The notes under the pieces: model-generated | The model's database searches: none | Told to the model about the DNA's origin: nothing | Seen by the model: the letters and a program-made list of their open reading frames with translations, nothing else | Source of the DNA: Nitrospira tepida | Lineage (GTDB): Bacteria; Nitrospirota; Nitrospiria; Nitrospirales; Nitrospiraceae | Assembly (NCBI RefSeq): GCF_947241125.1 | Contig: NZ_OX365700.1 | Span: 4,667,962-4,731,961, forward strand | Direction of reading: 5' to 3' | DNA: 64,000 nt | Shown here: piece after piece, positions 26,785-35,650 of the stretch | How positions within the stretch are numbered: position 1 is the stretch's first letter | How the letters are laid out: every line of letters begins with the position of its first letter | Made by a program: the position numbers and the translations under genes

Positions 26785-28311
26785 GATTAGTTGAAAATTG
26801 ACGAAGCGGCTGCCTTTGTGGTGCTGTGCGGTGACCGTGGATCAGACAACCACCACCCCACACCAACGAAAGGAGCCGCTTCATGAGAAACGTAATCCGA
26901 ATCACCACAGAAGGCAAGGTGCGACCGATCCGCCGGCGGGCGGTGGACGCCATCCCGGCGGTGGACGAGCGGGCGAGCCTCGTGGCCCTTATCCAAGCCC
27001 TGATCCCGCTGGGCTTGCACGCTGTCGGGGACGCCCTGGAGGCGGAAGTGACTGACCTGGCGGGCGAACGGTATAGCCGGACCGGCGGCCAGCCGGGCTA
27101 TGTGCGCTGGTGTCAGCAGCGGGGCTCGGTGTATTTGCTGGATCAGAAACTGCCGATCACCTACAGGCGAGTCCGGAACCGCTTCCGGAACGTGGAGGTG
27201 GCGTTACCGACCTACCAGGCCCTGGGCGACCCACGGGCAGCCGATGCGGGGCTGTTCCGCAAAGTCCTGCACGGCCTGAGTTGCCGCCGATATGAAGCCT
27301 GTGCGGAAGCGGTCCCGGAGGCGTTCGGGCTGAGTGCCTCCAGCGTCTCACGACGCTTCATGCGGGCCAGCGCCCGGCAGTTGCGGAAGCTGAGCGAACG
27401 CCGCTTGGAGCAGGACGAGGTGGTCGTGCTCGTCCTCGACGGCAAGACCTTTGCGGACGACAGCATGGTGCTCGCGCTGGGGGTGACGCGGCAGGGCGAG
27501 AAGAAGATCCTGGGATTCGTGCAGACCGCCACCGAAAACGAGCCGGTCTGCGCGGCATTCTTGCGAGACCTGGTGACCCGAGGCTTGCGCACGGACCAGG
27601 GGCTGCTCTGCGTGATCGATGGCGCCAAGGGGCTGCGCAAAGCGATCCAGACCGTCTTCGGCCGCCAGGCCGTCGTGCAACGGTGTCAGTGGCATAAGCG
27701 GGAGAATGTGGTGCGGTATCTGCCCAAGGGACACCAGGCCCCGTGGCGGCGGCGGGTGCAGCAGGCCTATGAGCGGCCGACCTACACGGACGCCCGGGCC
27801 GCCTTGCTCCGTCTCCGGCAGGAGCTGCGGACCATCAATCTCTCCGCGGTGGCCAGCCTGGACGAAGGGCTGGAGGAAACCCTGACGCTGCATCGCCTGG
27901 GGCTGTTCGGCACGCTGGGCCGCAGCCTCAAGACCACCAACTGTCTGGAGTCGCTGAACGCCCAACTCGGCCAACTGACGGACAAGGTCGACCGCTGGCG
28001 CACGTCGGATCAGAAACACCGCTGGGTGGCCAGTGCCGTGCTGGCGATCGAACCCCGCTTGCGACGCATCAAAGGCTATCGGCATCTCACCCAACTCCAA
28101 GAGGCCCTTCAGCGGGACATCCAGCGCGAAGCCGTGACCGAGACCCGCATCGCCTGACCGGAGGAGCCGAGGGAATGCTATGGGCCGCGTGACGATCGTT
28201 GATCCTGGAGCCAATGCGGAGGCCGGCTGTCAGGCCGAAGGTCAAAAGAAGCCTCTGTCGACGGACACGACGTGCACCCCACATGGGAGGCCGCTTCGCA
28301 ATTTCAACTAA
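26785..28311 (+). mobile_element. IS256-type insertion sequence
   Basis: An element of about 1.5 kb surrounding the transposase. The terminal imperfect inverted repeats are visible: TTAGTTGAAAATTGACGAAG from 26785 inward, and on the complementary strand TTAGTTGAAATTGCGAAGCG from 28311 inward, continuing with similarity for about 40 bases. I see no convincing target-site duplication (flanks GTGCCAGGA and GAATGGGAT), so it may be old or rearranged. Confidence 0.75.
26883..28157 (+). CDS. IS256-family (mutator) transposase
   Basis: A 424-residue transposase. The DDE residues are recognisable: the first Asp in VLVLDGKTFADDSMV, the second in CVIDGAKGLRKAI, the Glu in TNCLESLNAQLG, and the Cys-x2-His element RCQWHKRENV between. 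The N-terminal part has the family DNA-binding region (RRYEACAEAVPEAFGLSASSVSRRFM). It lies entirely within the element and is intact, so it may be active. Confidence 0.9.
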   Translation: MRNVIRITTEGKVRPIRRRAVDAIPAVDERASLVALIQALIPLGLHAVGDALEAEVTDLAGERYSRTGGQPGYVRWCQQRGSVYLLDQKLPITYRRVRNRFRNVEVALPTYQALGDPRAADAGLFRKVLHGLSCRRYEACAEAVPEAFGLSASSVSRRFMRASARQLRKLSERRLEQDEVVVLVLDGKTFADDSMVLALGVTRQGEKKILGFVQTATENEPVCAAFLRDLVTRGLRTDQGLLCVIDGAKGLRKAIQTVFGRQAVVQRCQWHKRENVVRYLPKGHQAPWRRRVQQAYERPTYTDARAALLRLRQELRTINLSAVASLDEGLEETLTLHRLGLFGTLGRSLKTTNCLESLNAQLGQLTDKVDRWRTSDQKHRWVASAVLAIEPRLRRIKGYRHLTQLQEALQRDIQREAVTETRIA

Positions 28312-28390
28312 GAATGGGATTGACTCGCGAGACATACCGCTGTCTTTCCTTCACTCTTCAATGAAGGCCCATGATTGACGGCCACTGTAC

Positions 28391-29404
28391 TTACCACCCT
28401 TCGAGTACCATTTTCCCGATCATCGACCCCGACTCAATCTTGGAGTGCGCAAGGCGAAGATTGGCCGCATTTATTGGGGTGAGCTTTTCTCGCATGATCA
28501 TCCGGAGCATACCCTCATCAAACCATTGAGCGATACGGGCAAGTAGCCGGTGCTGCTCGATCATGTCTTCGGTCTGATACTTCGCACGGGTGAATATAAA
28601 CTCCCACGCGTGCGTGATGCTCTTGGCTTTAAGCAACTCTTGTTTCAGCGATCCACGGTTGTCGACGATCGTACAAAGTTTGCCTTGCGGTTTAATCAGG
28701 TCCGCCATCGCATCCCAATGGGCATCCGTATCGTTGAAGTCCGCGATGTAGTCAATAAATGACCAGCCTGCATGTTCAATTTGCGGCCGCATCGGCTTGG
28801 TGTGATCCAAGACATGAACGGCCCCCAGAGACTTGGCCCAAGCCGCGGATTCCGGTCTCGAAGCGGTTGCCAGGACCGTAAGGCCGGCCAGTTTCGCAAG
28901 CTGGATCCCCATGGACCCCACCCCGCCAGCCCCGCCAATTATCAGTATGGTCCTGCCGTGTTCTGCTCCGCTCCGATCAATACCCAATCGTTCGAACAGC
29001 GATTCATAGGCCGTGATTGCGACCAATGGAACCGCCGCGGCTTGCGCCACGTCGAGCGAAACGGGCTTATGTGCGACAATTCGTTCGTCGACAAGCTGAT
29101 ACTGGCTATTGCTCCCTGGGCGGGAGAGATCCCCGGCATAGTAGACTGCATCTCCCTTTTGAAAGAGTGTGACTCCTGGCCCAACCCTCTCCACGACGCC
29201 TGCAGCATCCCATCCCAAGATGCGAGGCGATGATTCGATCGTTCCCTTGGCTGCTCGGATTTTGGTATCAACAGGATTGACAGATACGGCATCGACCCGT
29301 ACCAGCAGGTCCCGGCCCGAAGGCTGAGGGATGGGGAGTTCAAGATCCACCAGACTTTCCGGATCACTGATCGGGAGATGCTTGAACAGTCCGACCGCTT
29401 TCAT
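28391..29404 (-). CDS. MDR-superfamily NADPH-dependent oxidoreductase (zinc-type alcohol dehydrogenase-like)
   Basis: A 337-residue medium-chain dehydrogenase/reductase. It opens MKAVGLFKHLPI, has the substrate domain LGWDAAGVVERVGPGVTLFQKGDAVYYAG and the Rossmann motif ILIIGGAGGVGSMGIQLAKLAGLTVLATAS. The layout matches the quinone-oxidoreductase/zinc-type ADH-like (TIGR02817) group, which lacks most catalytic zinc ligands. Substrate unknown, possibly quinones or alpha,beta-unsaturated carbonyls. The ATG at 29404 is chosen for its GAGAGGCAG upstream. The gene lies in the lower-GC accessory stretch. Confidence 0.85.
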   Translation of the reverse strand: MKAVGLFKHLPISDPESLVDLELPIPQPSGRDLLVRVDAVSVNPVDTKIRAAKGTIESSPRILGWDAAGVVERVGPGVTLFQKGDAVYYAGDLSRPGSNSQYQLVDERIVAHKPVSLDVAQAAAVPLVAITAYESLFERLGIDRSGAEHGRTILIIGGAGGVGSMGIQLAKLAGLTVLATASRPESAAWAKSLGAVHVLDHTKPMRPQIEHAGWSFIDYIADFNDTDAHWDAMADLIKPQGKLCTIVDNRGSLKQELLKAKSITHAWEFIFTRAKYQTEDMIEQHRLLARIAQWFDEGMLRMIMREKLTPINAANLRLAHSKIESGSMIGKMVLEGW

Positions 29405-29803
29405 AAGTCTGCCTCTCTTCCCACCCAAACGAGGTGAGAATACTCGTCGTATCGCATTCCGTCGGTCACGATGAGGCGTGCATTAGGTCACACGACGGGA
29501 CGAAGGTCAACCAGTACGTCTACCCACACTCCACAATTCTAGACGGCGAAGGCTTGTTGCCTGCAGAGGTTGCTGCACGAAGATCATGCAGATAAATCGC
29601 AGATTTGCTGCTGCGACCAGCCTGCGTGCGGAGTTGCGGCAGGCATGCGGGCGAGCTCGCCGCTCCGTCGGTCAACAGACTGTTTCAAGTATGCCTCCCT
29701 CCCTCACGGCTCCACGCGCCCGCCTCGCACACGACTGCCGGGTACCCATTGCTCTTCCCGATGCAACGGGTGCAACGCGACGAACCGTCATGAATAATGC
29801 GCG
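29405..29803. other. Gene-poor spacer
   Basis: About 400 bases. A plus-strand frame of 73 codons (29586-29807) has no real ribosome site and a random-looking sequence, so I do not call it. Confidence 0.4.
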
Positions 29804-30325
29804 CTAGAGGAGATCCTTGATCATCTGAACCGCCTCTTCAGGAGAAGCCGCAGTAGAAACCAATTGTGGAGCCAGGTTTCGAAACAATCCCGCTCCTGTT
29901 TTTTCGGCGTCAAGAAGAATCACGTGCTTCTTGGCCTTCAGCGCCAGCGCAACTTCGGAGACCGTGCCGGCCCCTCCAAGACCGCAGGCCACAATGACAT
30001 CACTCGACATGACGTTGACATTATTTCTTGCATTCCCCAAATCCGTCAGGATGGCGAGGTCTACATAGCGCGATACTTTCGTCTTTTCATCGGGCAGAAT
30101 TCCGACGGTTAAGCTCCCAGAAACCGCCTTGGCCCCTTGGCTGGCCGCTTCCATAACGCCGCTCGCTCGTCCCCCAGTCAACAAGATCCACCCCTGCCGC
30201 GCAATGAGCTCGCCAAGGAGACGTGCGTCCTCGAGTTCGCGAACTCCGGCCTTGGCAGGTCCCATGACGCCGATCACCGGCCTCCGTGTCCCCCTCTGTA
30301 ATCCGCTTCTCCTGGTCGCCATCAT
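29804..30325 (-). CDS. TIGR00725-family protein (LOG-like Rossmann fold)
   Basis: A 173-residue protein of the TIGR00725/SLOG group. It has an N-terminal PVIGVMGPAKAGV, the central LLTGGRASGVMEAASQGA and the nucleotide-handling motif GLGGAGTVSEVALALK (GGxGTxxE), similar to cytokinin-riboside phosphoribohydrolase LOG proteins. Enzymatic activity is likely on a nucleotide-type ligand but not established. Two ATGs in tandem (30325, 30322) follow an AGGGAG ribosome site. Confidence 0.82.
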   Translation of the reverse strand: MMATRRSGLQRGTRRPVIGVMGPAKAGVRELEDARLLGELIARQGWILLTGGRASGVMEAASQGAKAVSGSLTVGILPDEKTKVSRYVDLAILTDLGNARNNVNVMSSDVIVACGLGGAGTVSEVALALKAKKHVILLDAEKTGAGLFRNLAPQLVSTAASPEEAVQMIKDLL

Positions 30326-30675
30326 CTCCCTAACCGGGTGACCGGTTTACTCGGGTAGCATCGGTCCCTGCATGCTCAGAATAAAGGTGGTTCGCTCTCT
30401 CAATCCTTCCGCTCTTGAAAATTCCTGGTTATAAACGAATAGCCTCCTTACCTCGGGTCTGTGATCGCTCAATCAGCAGCCGAATCATCCTGAACGAACT
30501 TCTCGCCAAACCAGTGTTGAGACATTCTCTCAATACGAGGCCCTAACGACCCTGGTTCCACGCTTGGCTGCGCGGGCTCACTTCGCCGGTACCCGCGCAT
30601 GACGATTCTTTTCTTGGAGGAATCTGCCCTTAGTCTTCAAATGGCCTAGGTTGCGCGGAGAGTAGTATAAACACA
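30326..30675. other. Gene-poor spacer
   Basis: About 350 bases between the TIGR00725 gene and the palindrome at 30676. I see no ORF, RNA gene or repeat. Confidence 0.4.
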
Positions 30676-30709
30676 AGGTCGGCTGCAATCGTACGATTGC
30701 AGCCGACCT
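30676..30709 (-). terminator. Perfect 34-base palindrome, likely terminator
   Basis: A flawless inverted repeat whose arms begin AGGTCGGCTGCAATC; it folds into a stem of about 15 bp with a four-base GTAC loop. It lies about 30 bases after the stop of the minus-strand PilZ gene, and on that strand is followed by TTGTGTTTAT, a moderately T-rich tract. It fits an intrinsic terminator of that gene, though the perfect symmetry also allows a protein-binding site. Confidence 0.65.
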
Positions 30710-30738
30710 CTCACAGCAATGATCAGGATGGGAGCGGT

Positions 30739-31176
30739 CTACACTGCCTCTGCGATCTGCGACGCAAAGAGATTTGTTGGCTTCTTCCGGACATCGTTCG
30801 CGAGCAATTTCCAAACATATCCTGTCAGCCGCTTGCGTTCCTCATGGCCAATCGCAAGAGACTGTACACCGAATCGTTTCCCGCTCACCCATGCCACGCG
30901 AACTTCCTCGATGAGGATCGGCATCTCTTCATCTGGGAGGCAAAGACAAAGAGTCAGCAAGGCGCCAGGTTGCACTTCCCGGTTTCCGTCAACCCCGAAT
31001 CCCTCCGTGGAGAGATCGATGACGGAACCCTCCCCGACAACGACCCGTTCACCAGACACACCGGAATAGGTGAAATAACAAGGATCAGCGACACGTTGTG
31101 CACGACGCTGTTCGAGCGGAACACGAGCCTGGAAAGCTTCACCTTCGGACTGTTGCAGCGATTCTGGCTTTGTCAT
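30739..31176 (-). CDS. PilZ domain protein
   Basis: A 145-residue protein. The PilZ c-di-GMP signatures are RRAQR (about 24-28, RxxxR) and DLSTEGFG (about 54-61, D/NxSxxG). A strand-rich core (GALLTLCLCLP, ILIEEVRVAWVSGKRFGVQSL) is followed by a C-terminal helix (EERKRLTGYVWKLLAND). It could relay c-di-GMP levels to motility or matrix formation. AAGGAGG upstream of the ATG gives a strong ribosome site. It is a paralogue of the PilZ gene at 32775-33092, and the two have near-identical ribosome-site contexts. Confidence 0.88.
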   Translation of the reverse strand: MTKPESLQQSEGEAFQARVPLEQRRAQRVADPCYFTYSGVSGERVVVGEGSVIDLSTEGFGVDGNREVQPGALLTLCLCLPDEEMPILIEEVRVAWVSGKRFGVQSLAIGHEERKRLTGYVWKLLANDVRKKPTNLFASQIAEAV

Positions 31177-31445
31177 CGTTCTCCTCCTTGTTCACCATTC
31201 GCTTGCACCCTTCATCCATCCCTGATGTAAAGCTTATGTGACCGGCTGGAAAGCGCCATCCTCCTTATGGAGAGGAGAAGTCCCTAATTCAGGGGAGTGG
31301 ACCGACAGAAGACCACAATTCTTGGAAGCGGTTGGATCCGAATGATGTGATGCACTAAGAAAGGCTGGAAGCCTTAGGGGGAGAATTGTGACGATCAGCC
31401 GATCACTACGGGTAAAAGTCCGAGCTGCGCTGCAAGTCGACTACA

Positions 31446-31449
31446 CTAG
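31446..31449. repeat. Target-site duplication (left copy) of IS5-type element
   Basis: CTAG directly outside the left inverted repeat, matching CTAG at 32775-32778 outside the right end. A four-base palindromic duplication (YTAR type) is typical of IS5-group elements. Confidence 0.7.
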
Positions 31450-32774
31450 CAGGATGTTGAAAAAGCCATTGACTTTCACAGAATAAGTATTAGCACCGTG
31501 CAGCCGTTCACACAACCAGGGGGGAGAACGATGCGCGGTGAGGTGACTGCTCAGCAAGCCATGTTCAGTTACGTGTCCCCCGAAGCCCGAGTTCCGGCCA
31601 CCCACCCCCTGCGAGCGATCAAGGCGAGGGCTGACGAAGTCTTGGCGACCCTGGAGCGGACCTTTGACGAGATGTACAGCTCGACGGGACGGCCGTCGAT
31701 CCCTCCCGAGCGGCTGCTGAAGAGCGAGTTGCTGATCGCGCTGTTCTCCATCCGTGGGCATCGGCTCTTCTGCGAGGAGCTCAACTACAACATCCTGTTT
31801 CGCTGGTTTCTGGACATGAATCTCGATGAGCCGGGGTTCGATCACAGCACGTTCAGCCAGAACAGTGAGCGGCTGCTCCAGCACGAGGTGGCCCAGCGGT
31901 TCTTTGACGCGGTGGTCACCGCCGCGCGCCGCGAGGGGCTGCTCTCGGATGAGCACTTCACCGTGGACGGCACGCTGATCGAAGCCTGGGCCTCGCTCAA
32001 AAGTGTCACGCCCAAGGCCGCCCCGGCGGCGGCACCGCCGGACGATCCCGGTAATCCTACCGTGGACTTTCATGGGGAGCGGCGCACCAACGCCACGCAT
32101 CAGAGCACGACGGACCCGGAAGCTCGGTTGGCCCGTAAGGGCCAGGGCAAAGAGGCCAAGCTCTGCTTCTCCGGCCATGTCTTGATGGAGAACCGGCACG
32201 GCCTGTGTGTGGATCTGCAGATCGCGCCGGCCACCGGGACCGCCGAGCGGGAGACGGCCCTGGCCATGCTGCGCCGGCAGGCCAGCCGGGGCATTCGCCC
32301 CCGTACACTCGGGGCGGACAAGGGCTATCACTGCAGGGACTTCGTGCGCCAATTGCGTCGGCGCCACATTCGTCCCCATCTGGCGCGGGTGGCAGGCCGG
32401 CGCACACCCGGCCTCGATGGCCGCACCACGCGCACGGTGGGCTACGCGCTGAGCCAACGGATTCGCAAACGGGTGGAAGAGATCTTCGGCTGGCTCAAGA
32501 CCGTGGGCGGCTTGCGCAAGACCCGCTTCCGAGGTCTCGCACGGACGCAGCATGCCGCCTTGCTCGTCGGCGCCGCCTACAACCTGCTCCGTATCAGCCG
32601 CCTGCAGGCGCCGGCACCGGCCACCTGATCTCCCCAAGAGGGACTGGTTATGTTCAGCGAGCCGCAACAGACCAGAAGACGACGGCCAGGCTCCTCTCGG
32701 ATTGCCAGAAGCTGTTGGCGGTTGAGCGAGGTGGGGAAAATTTGAGCCGTGCATGCTAGTTTTTCAACACCCTG
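31450..32774 (+). mobile_element. IS5-type insertion sequence
   Basis: A 1,325-base element with short terminal inverted repeats, CAGGATGTTGAAAAA at 31450-31464 and CAGGGTGTTGAAAAA read inward from 32774, differing at one of 15 positions. CTAG flanks both sides. One intact transposase fills it. The right end abuts the stop codon of the minus-strand PilZ gene. Confidence 0.85.
31531..32628 (+). CDS. IS5-family transposase
   Basis: A 365-residue DDE transposase. The N-terminal region (PLRAIKARADEVLATLERTFDEMYSSTGRPSIPPERLLKSELL) is a DUF772 domain. The catalytic core includes HFTVDGTLIEAWASLKS (first Asp), DPEARLARKGQGKEAKLCFSGH, LGADKGYHCRDF (second Asp) and RKRVEEIFGWLKTVGGLRKTRFRG (Glu). 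The start at 31531 has GGGGGGAGAACG upstream; an in-frame ATG 33 bases earlier is less likely. The frame is intact, so the element could be active. Confidence 0.9.
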   Translation: MRGEVTAQQAMFSYVSPEARVPATHPLRAIKARADEVLATLERTFDEMYSSTGRPSIPPERLLKSELLIALFSIRGHRLFCEELNYNILFRWFLDMNLDEPGFDHSTFSQNSERLLQHEVAQRFFDAVVTAARREGLLSDEHFTVDGTLIEAWASLKSVTPKAAPAAAPPDDPGNPTVDFHGERRTNATHQSTTDPEARLARKGQGKEAKLCFSGHVLMENRHGLCVDLQIAPATGTAERETALAMLRRQASRGIRPRTLGADKGYHCRDFVRQLRRRHIRPHLARVAGRRTPGLDGRTTRTVGYALSQRIRKRVEEIFGWLKTVGGLRKTRFRGLARTQHAALLVGAAYNLLRISRLQAPAPAT

Positions 32775-33092
32775 CTAGGAGGATTCGATCCCGAAACGGC
32801 CTCCGCTTGCCCATCGGACGACAGCCCGGTTCAAAGTCACGGCCAATTTCTTCAGGGGAAGATCAATCTGAAGAGTCAACTCATGTCCCTGCTCAACAGG
32901 GCAGCTTCCCTGTATTCCACATCCTTCAAGGGAGACGTCGACCAGCACCCCTTCGCCGCGCACATATCTACTCCCGATCTTGCCGGTGTAGCGGAGTCGA
33001 TACTGAACCGGATATCGTAGGTGGCGGCGCTTTTCCGCTCCGGTTGGAATGATGTTCTGCTGCGACGTCTGAGCCGTGGCTCTTCGTGGCAT
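32775..33092 (-). CDS. PilZ domain protein (short), ends at the IS insertion point
   Basis: A 105-residue protein with EKRRHLRYPV (RxxxR) and VDVSLEGCGI (D/NxSxxG), a PilZ domain ending RWASGGRFGIESS. It lacks the C-terminal helix found in its paralogue at 30739-31176. Its TAG stop overlaps the CTAG duplicated by the IS5-type element. In the reconstructed empty site the same TAG would still be present, so the IS did not create the truncation. The ATG at 33092 has GGGAGGAG upstream, the same layout as its paralogue. Confidence 0.82.
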   Translation of the reverse strand: MPRRATAQTSQQNIIPTGAEKRRHLRYPVQYRLRYTGKIGSRYVRGEGVLVDVSLEGCGIQGSCPVEQGHELTLQIDLPLKKLAVTLNRAVVRWASGGRFGIESS

Positions 33093-33417
33093 GTTCTCCT
33101 CCCTTCGTTGAATCCTGGCCAACGGCCCAGGGTCGATCGTGACGCGCCTGGCTCTGTTCGACTCCTGCGATACTCGGTCATTGGCAAAACCAATGATGTG
33201 CTGAGACTCTGCATGCGGTCAACCTGGAAAGTGGAGCAAATGACACTGGGCCTGCCCTCAAGAACAGCCGCCTACTTCAGTGCTTCAGTACAGAAACAGC
33301 CGAGCATGCGCAGGTTGCCGCCTCCCGGAGGCCAGCTATACTTGTATGGACCGGCAGGAATTCGTCCGCAGCTGGTCGCGCTCATCACCCGTCATCCACG
33401 AATCCGAGGTGGGAGTT
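33093..33417. other. Gene-poor spacer with a small hairpin
   Basis: About 325 bases between two divergent genes. A perfect seven-base inverted repeat (TCATTGG, loop CAAAA, CCAATGA) sits at 33178-33196 and might be an operator or a weak terminator for neither gene; no function can be fixed. Nothing else is seen. Confidence 0.4.
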
Positions 33418-34281
33418 ATGAGAATGGTGTACTTGGCCATCTTCAGTGTTTCCTCGGTGCTCTTGATCAACTATGGTTATGCAAGTTCGGCGGAGACACT
33501 CAAAGGAAATGACGGGCGGGCAAGCAAAGTCCTACGTTTTACGGGGGTTCAACAACAGATCCACGCTATCCCTGGCTACGTGCTTGCAGGGTTTGACCGA
33601 AGCAGTAAGAACCTGGCCACTACGCGACAGGCTGTCGTGCGGCAGGTGTTGACTCAAGCCTTCGACGCAAACCAAATCGAGCGCCGGGTGACATCCAAGG
33701 TTTCGAAGGATCTATCAAAGGAAGCGGCGGGCAAAATCGCAGTCTGGCTCCAGTCGGATCTGGGCAAAAGGATCAGCGCCCTTGAGGAAGGAGGATGGAC
33801 CACGTCTGGGAATCAGATTGAACCGGTTGTGGCGCAGCTCGAAAAGATCGATCTCGAGAAATTGGAAAAAGACGCTCCTCAGGCGGTTCGCTTGAGGCTG
33901 ATCCGTCGGCTTGACCATTCGACAAACGCGACTGAGACATTGGTCGATCTATCTGAGGCCTCGGCCTTTGGAGCCGCGACGGTCTTGGATGCCTCTCGGC
34001 CGGTTGACCAGCGGTTGGGGGTCGATCGGGTCCGGGTGCAAATTGATCAAGATCGCCCCAAGCTTCGGATGCGGTCACAGCAAGTCGCTACGGCGACCTT
34101 CCTTCTGACCTATCAAACCCTGACCGACGCGGAGCTCGAGCGCTATGCCGAATTCCTGGAGTCGGATCCCGGTCGCGAATACCTTGCCGCAACTCACGAC
34201 GCGCTCAAAAACGCTCTCTACGAAGCCAGCGAAACTATGAACCGGAGTCTTTCCGCGCTGTTCACGCGCCCCAAGGGATGA
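33418..34281 (+). CDS. Exported DUF2059-like protein
   Basis: A 287-residue protein with a signal peptide (MVYLAIFSVSSVLLINYGYASSA) and a helical mature part. The C-terminal TLTDAELERYAEFLESDPGREYLAATHDALKNAL resembles the DUF2059 pattern (a small helical domain, roughly LSxxELxxxxxFYxSPxGxK). Function unknown, likely periplasmic. The ATG at 33418 has GGGAG shortly upstream; 33424 is an alternative. Confidence 0.68.
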   Translation: MRMVYLAIFSVSSVLLINYGYASSAETLKGNDGRASKVLRFTGVQQQIHAIPGYVLAGFDRSSKNLATTRQAVVRQVLTQAFDANQIERRVTSKVSKDLSKEAAGKIAVWLQSDLGKRISALEEGGWTTSGNQIEPVVAQLEKIDLEKLEKDAPQAVRLRLIRRLDHSTNATETLVDLSEASAFGAATVLDASRPVDQRLGVDRVRVQIDQDRPKLRMRSQQVATATFLLTYQTLTDAELERYAEFLESDPGREYLAATHDALKNALYEASETMNRSLSALFTRPKG

Positions 34282-34339
34282 GCGGGTCCTTGCGGAGGGT
34301 ATTCGCTCTTCGACTCGTCGGACATGATGACCGGACGCT

Positions 34340-35650
34340 TCAGAAACGGGTCACACTGGAAAAATGAAAGTCTCGGATCCGCATGGCGGGCACCAACATC
34401 TTGCCCGTCTCAGCCGTGACGGTTTCCGCAGGGTGGGTGCACTCGTCGAGATTTGAAAAGGCCTTCAACGGGCTTTCGTGGAAGCGGAAATTGTGAACCG
34501 CCCCGGCAATTTTGCCGTTCTCGATCAAGAATGTTCCATCCCGCGTCATACCTGTCAAGGTCAGGTCCGTATGGCTGACGACGCGGAGATACCAGAGGTT
34601 ACTGACTAAGATACCCTGTTCAGTCGTCGCGATCAGATCGTCACCAATTCCATCTCCAGAGAGACAGGGCGCCTCCGGTAAGCTGATGGGGGGCACGGCC
34701 TTGGTGTGGGCCGTAAACCGATCGTAGGCGAGCTGCCTGAGCACCCCGTCTTGAATCCACCACGATTCGCGGCTCGGCACACCGTCCGAGTCGAAACTCA
34801 TCCCCAACAGATCCGGATGCAACGGCAGATTGTGCAGATTCAATCGAGGATCGATCAGTGGGTGTCCCAGCTTGCCGCTGAACGGGCTGGTGCCCTTCTC
34901 GTATGACTTGGCATCCAATAGCCAGATCATCCAACTCAGCAACCCGGCCACGGCCGCAGGCTCAAGCAGGACGGTATAGCGTCCAGCGGCGAGCGGCTTG
35001 GGACTTCCGGCACGTTTGACCTTGCCGATGGCGAGGCGGGTCCGCTCTTCGATGGCAAGCTGGTCACAGGAACGATGAGCATTGGAGGCCCAGGCGCTGG
35101 CCTCGCCGTCCATGACCGTGACGCTGAAGCGGGCCTCCGTCCGTGGCTCGTAGGCACGTAACCCCTGGCTCGTTGAGAGCGCCGCAATGCCATCACTGGT
35201 TGCCACGATACCGGCGGCATTCAGACCTTCCCCTTGACACATCCCGATCATCCTCCGCGCGTCGGCCAGACGACGCGCCGCACCGGCGGCAGAGGTTTCC
35301 GCCCGCCAGCACGGCAGCGCCAGATAGGTTTGCAGAGGAAGCGACGGAAGATATTCGGGATCCTCCGGGGACACCCTGGCGATGCGTTCCGCCCGCTTCA
35401 GGGCATCCTGGACCGCGCCCGCGGTGAGGTCGGTCGTGCTCGCCGTTCCCCGCCGGCGCCCGAACGCCACCGTGACCGTCAATGTGACTCGCCGTGCATT
35501 GACATTCTGGATGATCTGGTTGTTGGCGAAGCGGGTCGTCCCGCCGATCGAATCCCAGAGGGACATCACTGTATCGTCTCCCGACGAATGCTTCAGCACC
35601 AGGTCGGTGAGAAACTCAAACTCCTGCCGACTCGTGAGGCCCGAACTCAT
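34340..35650 (-). CDS. TldE/PmbA-family metallopeptidase subunit
   Basis: A 436-residue TldD/PmbA family member lacking the HExxxH zinc motif of its partner, so it is the PmbA/TldE-like regulatory subunit. Conserved pieces are FANNQIIQNVNARRVTLTVTVAFG and the C-terminal GMTRDGTFLIENGKIAGAVHNFRFHES. With TldD it forms a heteromeric protease that degrades unfolded peptides and processes small peptides. The ATG at 35650 overlaps the tldD-like stop as ATGA, so both are coupled. Confidence 0.9.
   Translation of the reverse strand: MSSGLTSRQEFEFLTDLVLKHSSGDDTVMSLWDSIGGTTRFANNQIIQNVNARRVTLTVTVAFGRRRGTASTTDLTAGAVQDALKRAERIARVSPEDPEYLPSLPLQTYLALPCWRAETSAAGAARRLADARRMIGMCQGEGLNAAGIVATSDGIAALSTSQGLRAYEPRTEARFSVTVMDGEASAWASNAHRSCDQLAIEERTRLAIGKVKRAGSPKPLAAGRYTVLLEPAAVAGLLSWMIWLLDAKSYEKGTSPFSGKLGHPLIDPRLNLHNLPLHPDLLGMSFDSDGVPSRESWWIQDGVLRQLAYDRFTAHTKAVPPISLPEAPCLSGDGIGDDLIATTEQGILVSNLWYLRVVSHTDLTLTGMTRDGTFLIENGKIAGAVHNFRFHESPLKAFSNLDECTHPAETVTAETGKMLVPAMRIRDFHFSSVTRF

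Noticed and set aside
29586..29807. 73-codon plus-strand frame
   Set aside because: No ribosome site, random-looking sequence, overlaps the end of the minus-strand TIGR00725 gene.
31441..32754. 437-codon frame antisense to the IS5-type transposase
   Set aside because: Shadow of the transposase gene in GC-rich DNA.
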